Shown here: piece by piece, positions 58,601 to 64,000 of the stretch
Position numbering within the stretch: the stretch's first letter is position 1
Layout of the letters: every line of letters starts with the position of its first letter
Assembly: GCA_023374025.1 (NCBI GenBank)
Contig: SIJG01000016.1
Location: forward strand, 1,096,642 to 1,160,641
DNA: 64,000 bases
Origin: Heterodera schachtii
Lineage: Eukaryota; Nematoda; Chromadorea; Rhabditida; Heteroderidae
Direction of reading: 5' to 3'
Translations under genes and position numbers: made by a program
The notes under the pieces: generated by a model
What the model saw: the letters and a program-made list of their open reading frames with translations, nothing else
What the model was told of the DNA's origin: nothing
Databases searched by the model: none

Positions 58601-60892
58601 ATACTTTTATTCTAATTTATGAAATTTTCATTTTTTTTCGTCTTAATTAATTTTTTGGTATAATAAGTTTTTGACTCTTTTTTTTGCTTGTGGAAAAGCG
58701 ATCACTTTGCCTGAAACGGGGGGAGAGAGCAAAACTCCGGTACACAAATACGCTCATTTACCAAAATCCTGGCCCAATTACGCTGATCATTTCAACAAAA
58801 TGGCCAAGAACATAGTCGAAGGGACAAGCGACAATCTAGGGTTTTACCCCGACTCCGTGCCCCTCTGCCCTGATTCCCGACAATTTAGCTTCCCCCACCG
58901 ACCCGACATGTGGTCCCTGAATGTCCCTCTGCCCCCGATATTTTGCCCTCCGTAGGGTCGGGGCGCAACCCTACTCGAAATCAAATTTTTTTAAGAAAAT
59001 GAGTAAATTTTCGAGAATTTGTAATCCGAGAATCCCTCTTTAAATGAAAAAAGGTAAATTAAAATATTAAATTAATAATGGCCTTTCCTTTCCCCTTTAG
59101 GGTGGTACGTGAACAAAACGACGCTGGAGGCGTCCGTTGGCATTGGCGTCGCGGCACTGCTCCTTTTGCTGGTCGCCTGCGGCACCTGCTGCTGCTGCAT
59201 GCGCAAATGGCGCCGGCGCCGTTGCGGACACACCAAATTCTCAAACCACCGAAGCACCAAATCGAGTCGGTGTCTTATGAGTTTTTTTTTTTTAATTTTG
59301 GGATTACCCTTAATGCATATTATCATGGGTTTTCAAATTTTAATTATGAATTTTGCCAATTAAATTTTTATTCAATCTTTATTTTAGTTAAATGCATTTT
59401 TATTAACTCAATTTTTACAGTATCAAACACAAAATTTTTTCAACAGATGGTGACGTTACTGTAAAGGTGGAGGAGCTGATGGAAAGCAATGGGACGAACA
59501 CGAGCAGTACCGCGCCGCTGTGTGATGAATTTTTCCCGACGGTAATTAACTAATTTATTTTTATGATATATGAATTTTTTTTTTTGGAATGTAACTTTAA
59601 TTTCCAAGATTGGATATGTATCAAAAATCATATTAGAAGAAGAAAATATAAATAAACTTAAATTGTATTAGTTTTTTGCGAAAAAACGACCTGATAGCGA
59701 AATTTTTCGCTTTTTTGCTTATTTTTGAATCAAATTTAAAAAATTTTAAGAGAGTTTAAATTATTTAATATTTTAAAGAAAATTATACTAAATATCATTT
59801 TTTTCGGAAATTTTTCCGGTCTTTACGGGTAAAACAGACCATTTATTTTTGTGCATTTCAAGCCTCCTGCAGTCCAGGAAAAATAATGATTTCCATATAA
59901 TTGTCAACCCGACAAATATATTTTTCATTTTTTTTTCAACAGGACTATCACTTCAACGGCAGCAGTTATTCGCCGAACAACAACGGCAGCTTTGTTGGCT
60001 CGGCACACCATCAGCCCCAATACAGCACTGATCAGCAGCATTACATTGTGATGGGCAATGGCACAATGGTGCCGGCTTCATCAATGGTTGTTGATCAGCC
60101 AAACAATGTGCATCAACAGCAAGCGGCGTTCTGCCCCTCCTATCAGTCGTTTAACAATGGTGGAATTGTCAACACTTTTGGACGCAAAACTGGTGGGCGC
60201 ATTTTGTAGGAAAAGTGATCGTCAGACGCAAACATTATTTATGGCATTTTAAATTTTCGAATTTTTTCGGCACATCATTTTTTGCTTACATAAAATCTTT
60301 ACTTCAAGCGGGAGGGGAGGGGGTAGCGAGAGCTAACTTGCAACTGGGCGCCGTAAAACTGGGCGCCAGCCTAGTTGGGTATGATTTTAATCATTTGAAA
60401 GCTTTAAGGGCTCTCTATTAGCATGCGAATTGTTTGTTTTGTTAGCCTTTAAAAATTTATGGCCTATAAAATATTAAATTTAATTTTTCACTTTTTATAG
60501 TCTTCAATAACAACAACAACAACGGCATGTTGCCCTCACTGATGTCGTCACCGAACAGTTTTGACGGAGGTATGATGGCAATTGATGGACCGCTGCCCCC
60601 CACAACAACAATGGCATCACAAAATAATGCGACGGCATTGGCATTTTCTGGCATGAACGGCAATCGTTCGTCACCGCCTTACAACAATCGACTGTCACAG
60701 CAACAGCAGCAGCAGTACGGTATCATCATGGAGACGGTGCCGGAGGAAGTGCTGCTGCACACGCCCGACTCCACCGAGGCGGACAATAGCACATTTTTTA
60801 CATCCGCCGGCATAATGATGCAATTGGCAGATGAGCAGCAACTGCAGCAGCAACAGCAACGAACAATTTCCCGCAATTCCACACATGTTTAA
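52608..60892 (+). CDS. syg-1: SYG-1/Neph1/Kirre-type Ig adhesion receptor
   Basis: Single-pass cell-adhesion protein of the Neph1/Kirre group; C. elegans SYG-1 specifies synapse position by binding the nephrin-like SYG-2. Sixteen exons: 52608-52790, 54177-54333, 54657-54726, 54959-55267, 55724-55838, 55928-56078, 56372-56488, 56737-56845, 56896-57052, 57441-57486, 57648-57776, 58254-58581, 59101-59265, 59447-59541, 59943-60192 and 60501-60892. They sum to about 923 residues if one extra base in exon 2 is discounted. Signal peptide NILLLLLLIVSSAHG. Five Ig domains with their Cys pairs: QLRC/TYQC, LSC/MVC, LHC/VTC, FQC/YMC and LSC/YNC. Membrane segment VGIGVAALLLLLVACG, then a Cys and basic stop-transfer. 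The cytoplasmic tail is Asn/Gln-rich and ends in THV, a class I PDZ ligand as in vertebrate Neph1. The exon 14 start is ambiguous: 59421, with donor 59270, also keeps frame. Confidence 0.88.
57146..57235 (-). tRNA. tRNA-like sequence or SINE remnant in a syg-1 intron
   Basis: On the minus strand GAGGGTTCGATTCCCTC is a perfect T-arm with a B-box (GGTTCGATTCC), preceded by CACTGCACCAGACAGAGGTC. I could not pair an acceptor stem or find a convincing A-box, so a pseudogene or tRNA-derived SINE is more likely than a working tRNA. Confidence 0.3.
60345..60440. mobile_element. Fragment of the GGCGCC MITE family in a syg-1 intron
   Basis: GGGCGCCGTAAAACTGGGCGCCAGCCTAGTT and the following AAGG.CTCTCTATTAGC resemble 61927-62038 inside the longer element (CGGCGCTAGCCCAAG, GAGAGTCC...CTCTATTAGCC). 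Only one end is visible. It lies inside the last intron of the syg-1 gene. Confidence 0.4.
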
Positions 60893-60943
60893 TTGCCCCT
60901 AATTAGTGACGATGGGCAAAAAAATTGCAGCAATTTTTGATCA

Positions 60944-60949
60944 AATAAA
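60944..60949 (+). terminator. Poly(A) signal of syg-1
   Basis: AATAAA 52 nt after the stop codon, in an AT-rich 3' flank. Confidence 0.5.
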
Positions 60950-61919
60950 ATTGTAAAAAAGTCTCTCGAAATTATGCTCAAAAATGTTTATTTTATTTTA
61001 AAAGAGATTACTAAAATTAAAAAAAATGCTTAATGGCCCTAATTTAAATAAAATATTCCAAGCGTTTTTGAGCATATAAAACAACCCATACACTGACGCT
61101 CAATCACAAAATTTCACGCCAATTAAATGCTAATTGATTGTATTCCAATTTTGCATTATTTTTTATTGCATAATTTGATTTTGCCCTTTTTAATTTTTTG
61201 CTTTTCTCTCTCATTGCATATATGTTTAATTATAATTGTTCACATTCATTCAGTTTCATTTCCTTCATTCATCATCATTTGCGCGGGTTTTGCTTTGTTT
61301 TTTTACCATCATTTATCATTTATGGCATTTAAATATTTCTTCAAAATTCCCAACGTTTTGTCATCATTTTTTTTTGCTTGCATATTTTTATTTATATTTC
61401 TTTTCATAAATATAAAATGAAAAGCGAAGAAATTAATAATGTGCATTAAATTAGGCTTACAAGGGACCGACCGGCGGGTTGCGCGAAGCGAGCCAATTGC
61501 TTCCCAGGCAAATTAAAGAAGTCCTAACTTCTTTCTGTTTTCAAAAATTTATAAGTGTCTTCTTTCGAAAACTCAACAAGAATTGTTAGCTCGCAAAAAA
61601 TCAAAAAAATTCGGCAATGTTTTAAAAAATTCTAAATAAATATTTTTACGGTATTCACGGTGGAAAAACAATTTTTTTTTATCAATTATTAATCGCTTAG
61701 CAATACCATAATCATAACTTTGTTTTTGACCCGACTCGTTTTTAGTACTCGTGATCTGTTGCATTTTGGCTTTGGACCATATGATTCATTATTCACCAAA
61801 ATTAAATTTGACTATTTAAATGAAAATATTGACGGACTTTTTTTTAAATGATTATGCTTGAAATACAATAGAATTTAGATTGCATGCAGAAAGATTGAGT
61901 TGTTTTTTGTGGGAAAAGG
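60950..61919. other. Intergenic DNA, no gene seen
   Basis: AT-rich. A short GC-rich patch at 61466-61505 (GACCGACCGGCGGGTTGCGC) has no recognisable identity. No ORF with support. Confidence 0.4.
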
Positions 61920-62271
61920 GTCGTTTCGGCGCCCATGTTACGGCGCTAGCCCAAGTTTTAGGACTAGAACTTTTATATTTTAACCAATTCAAACAATCTT
62001 GGTATCATTGAGAGTCCTTCGCGTGCTCTATTAGCCTTATGAAAGCAAAACAATTTTCAGGTATGTAAAAAGTTATTAAGAAAAAGCTTAAAATTTTCGT
62101 TTTTTTGCAATTTTCATGTTACAACTTTTTGGGTAATTGTCTAATCGAGAAGCAATAGCTTAGAAACGGCTTCAAAACATATTAAGCTTTTCGTATGATG
62201 CCAAGATTGTTGGATTTGATTGATAATGAAAAAAGTTATAGCCCAAAATTTTGGGCTGGCGCCGAAACGAC
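61920..62271. mobile_element. MITE with GTCGTTTCGGCGCC ends
   Basis: A 352-bp element bounded by GTCGTTTCGGCGCC and GGCGCCGAAACGAC. It shares its right half with the 186-bp element at 15271-15456 (TTTTTGGGTAATTGTCTAAT, GAAAAAAGTTATAGCCCAAA against GAAAAGTTATAATTCAAA). No ORF of its own. Its right end overlaps the last codons of the BED-finger gene. Confidence 0.7.
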
Positions 62272-63137
62272 TCCGACCCGTTTTTTGCGTTCAAATGATT
62301 TTTTAAGAATTTGATTTTTTAGGGCTATGGTCAGTCGACAGTGTTTATTTTGCTGATGCTCTCCCATTGTTTTGATGCTTCTTCCTCCTCCTTTTTTCTG
62401 TTTTCCGCTGTCCTCCTTCAAAATGTCGTTGTACCTTCTGTACTGCTCCAGCACAGTCAAATGGTGCGTCTTCAGATGGCTCTTCAATGTGCTGGTCGGC
62501 TTCAAGTTCTTTTGCGCCGGTCGGCGGTACGGACAGTGGCGGCAACTGATCGCATTGGCATCAAACCGGTAGAAGTAATGGTAGTCGATTCTCTATAACG
62601 GAATGGCATTTAATTAGGATTAATTTAATACTTTGTACTATATATATATATATATATATATCTATATCTTTTTTCACCTTCTCTTTGTGCGCATTCGGCC
62701 TCAACATTTTAGGTTCGGTGCCATATTCAGTATCAAAATTCATTCCATTGTCTATAAATAATTAGGTTTATTTATATTATTGCCCTCCCCTAATGCTCAC
62801 CATCATTGGGCTCTTCCGGCTGAAAAGTTCGGCACTTTTGGCCATCTTTTGTCTTCGATTGTTTTTTGATGTTTTTTCTTGGCAGTTTTTGCACTATCTT
62901 TGTGCAGTTTTCGTTTGTTTTTTGGCTCATAAATTCGCTCATTTTTTGCTCTCTTAAAATTATTATTTTTAATTATTTTCTTTTTCTCCATTTTTACCTC
63001 GCTTCCTTTTCTTTCAAAATGGCATTTTGCAGTTGTGCCCAAGTGTCCAATTGTTGGTTTTTCAGCTTTTCGTGCATCAGTTGAAGGCAATTATCCTTGT
63101 AAAGATTCACTAATGGACAGAATAAATCCTGCATTAT
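62236..63137 (-). CDS. BED-type zinc-finger protein, 5' end open
   Basis: Four exons, all with good splice sites: 62999-63137, 62801-62952, 62678-62751 and 62236-62592. The first visible exon opens after an acceptor with IMQDLFCPLVNLYKDNCLQ, so an upstream exon is likely beyond 63137. The zinc finger is in the last exon: FYRFDANAISCRHCPYR, then LKSHLKTHH, a C-x2-C...H-x4-H arrangement with the aromatic lead-in of BED fingers, followed by the helical segment LTVLEQYRRYNDILKED. BED fingers occur in transposases of the hAT group and in regulators derived from them. No transposase domain is visible here. The final residues RVGVVSAPAQNFGL and the stop are encoded by the mobile element at 61920-62271. 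A Lys-rich stretch precedes the element. Confidence 0.6.
62638..62662. repeat. TA microsatellite
   Basis: A run of about 11 TA units inside an intron of the BED-finger gene. Confidence 0.85.
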
Positions 63138-64000
63138 CTAAAAATGATTTGATTACAAAAAATTCAATATAAATAAAATATATTCGTTTTAATTTTCATT
63201 TGATAATTTGTTTTTATTAATTTTTATAATTTAATTAATTAATTTATTTTTTTGAATCTAATCAAACCCAATTATTAAAAATTGATTTTTAATAGTGATT
63301 TTGTCAACTAAATGAGAAATATTCTCATAAAATGGATTTCTTTTATTTTATTCAACTAATTGCATAATTTTTGTGAACTAAATGCGGAATATTGATGTGA
63401 CAGCCAGTGAATTAAACAATTATAATTGGAATTTCTATTTTAAAATTTATGAAATTCCATTTACGGAAAATATTTGTGCATCGAAATGTCATTCGCTATT
63501 TTCTTTACTATTCACTAAATATTCACAAAAATTATCAAACCCATTACATTTGAATAATTTTCCTTAAACTGAAATAAAAAAGTTGAATTATTTTAAGACT
63601 TTGCCAATTAAAAAACCTATTTTGGGTGATGCTAATGTGTTACGACACACACGCCCATTTAAAATTAAAGGCCTTATCCTCCTGAGTTAATGACTTATGC
63701 AGAATTTTGTTTAAAATGTTAATAAGCCTGGGTTAGCTAATCTGGCTTAAGGAAAAGTGTAAAATTTAAATTATTTCAATGAAAGATGTCGTTTATATAT
63801 AATATCCAATTTTTAATATAAAATGAGAGGATAATTTTTATAAATTGTATTATTAAATATATAATCATGAAATAATTAATATCAATCAATCGTTTAAGCA
63901 TTAATATGCATAATAAAAGGCAAATTATTGTAAAAAACAATTTTATTTTATAAATATTATTTTTGGTGCCATAAAATGTATATAATCAATATGAAAATTT
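63138..64000. other. AT-rich flank, no gene seen
   Basis: Very AT-rich. It probably holds the 5' end of the BED-finger gene (promoter or first exon), which I cannot place. The plus-strand ORF at 63382-63567 has no support beyond its length. Confidence 0.4.

Noticed and set aside
58671..58955. 95-codon ORF between syg-1 exons 12 and 13
   Set aside because: Exons 12 and 13 join in frame without it, and it lies wholly in the intron. It could be an alternative exon ending the protein before the membrane, but it has no Ig or other domain.
1..64000. CRISPR arrays, operons, riboswitches, bacterial insertion sequences
   Set aside because: The genome is eukaryotic. The only regular repeats are satellites and transposon ends, with no spacer pattern.

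Overview
The window is nuclear DNA of a plant-parasitic tylenchid nematode, most likely a cyst nematode (Heteroderidae). Three things point there. Two intact genes and one dead copy encode family-5 endoglucanases of the type secreted by cyst nematodes. Genes are split by many short GT..AG introns. The intergenic DNA is AT-rich and crowded with repeats. A syg-1/Neph1 adhesion gene confirms an animal genome. I see no bacterial or organellar genes. Families were identified by reading translations, not by searching a database.

Layout. Positions 1-1921 hold disordered, broken pieces of a Maverick/Polinton-type protein-primed DNA polymerase B. They run into a 7.3-kb satellite (1964-9311) of about 9.3 units of 789 bp, each with nested inverted repeats. 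Next comes an unrecognised minus-strand gene built from two copies of the same exon-pair module (9598-12009). A repeat-rich stretch (12.0-17.2 kb) holds a small secreted-peptide candidate (13591-13779), an 891-bp terminal-inverted-repeat element with a TTG target duplication (14177-15067) and smaller elements. From 17215 to 21453 is a mosaic: a truncated copy of the 9.6-kb gene, four more polymerase B pieces on both strands, a 126-bp tandem repeat and a 200-bp-arm inverted repeat.

The cellulase cluster is all on the minus strand: a complete catalytic-domain gene (23082-24946), a one-exon pseudogene (29270-29454) and a complete gene with an Ala-Lys-Pro tail (31274-33338). All share a 5' flank with a TATA box. 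Between the first and second copies sits a complete but non-coding-competent Mutator-like element (26363-28108) with 260-bp inverted repeats and an 8-bp target duplication. The region around 34440-34610 looks like its uninterrupted empty site, at the start of an orphan gene (34560-35494). A small membrane-protein exon follows (35978-36204).

From 36.2 to 52.6 kb there is no gene I can support. The stretch is AT-rich DNA with GC-rich islands, long C or G runs and a 452-bp tandem duplication. It ends at a 16-exon, plus-strand syg-1/Neph1/Kirre gene (52608-60892) with signal peptide, five Ig domains, one membrane segment and a C-terminal THV PDZ ligand. One exon carries a 1-bp frameshift. A minus-strand BED-type zinc-finger gene (62236-63137, 5' end open) closes the window, and its last codons lie inside a short mobile element.

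The genes do not form one pathway. The endoglucanases are secreted cell-wall-degrading effectors, syg-1 is a neuronal adhesion gene, and the rest are orphan or transposon-derived. The main interest is the repeat biology: a dyad satellite, polymerase mosaics, and transposons that cut into genes or supply their ends.
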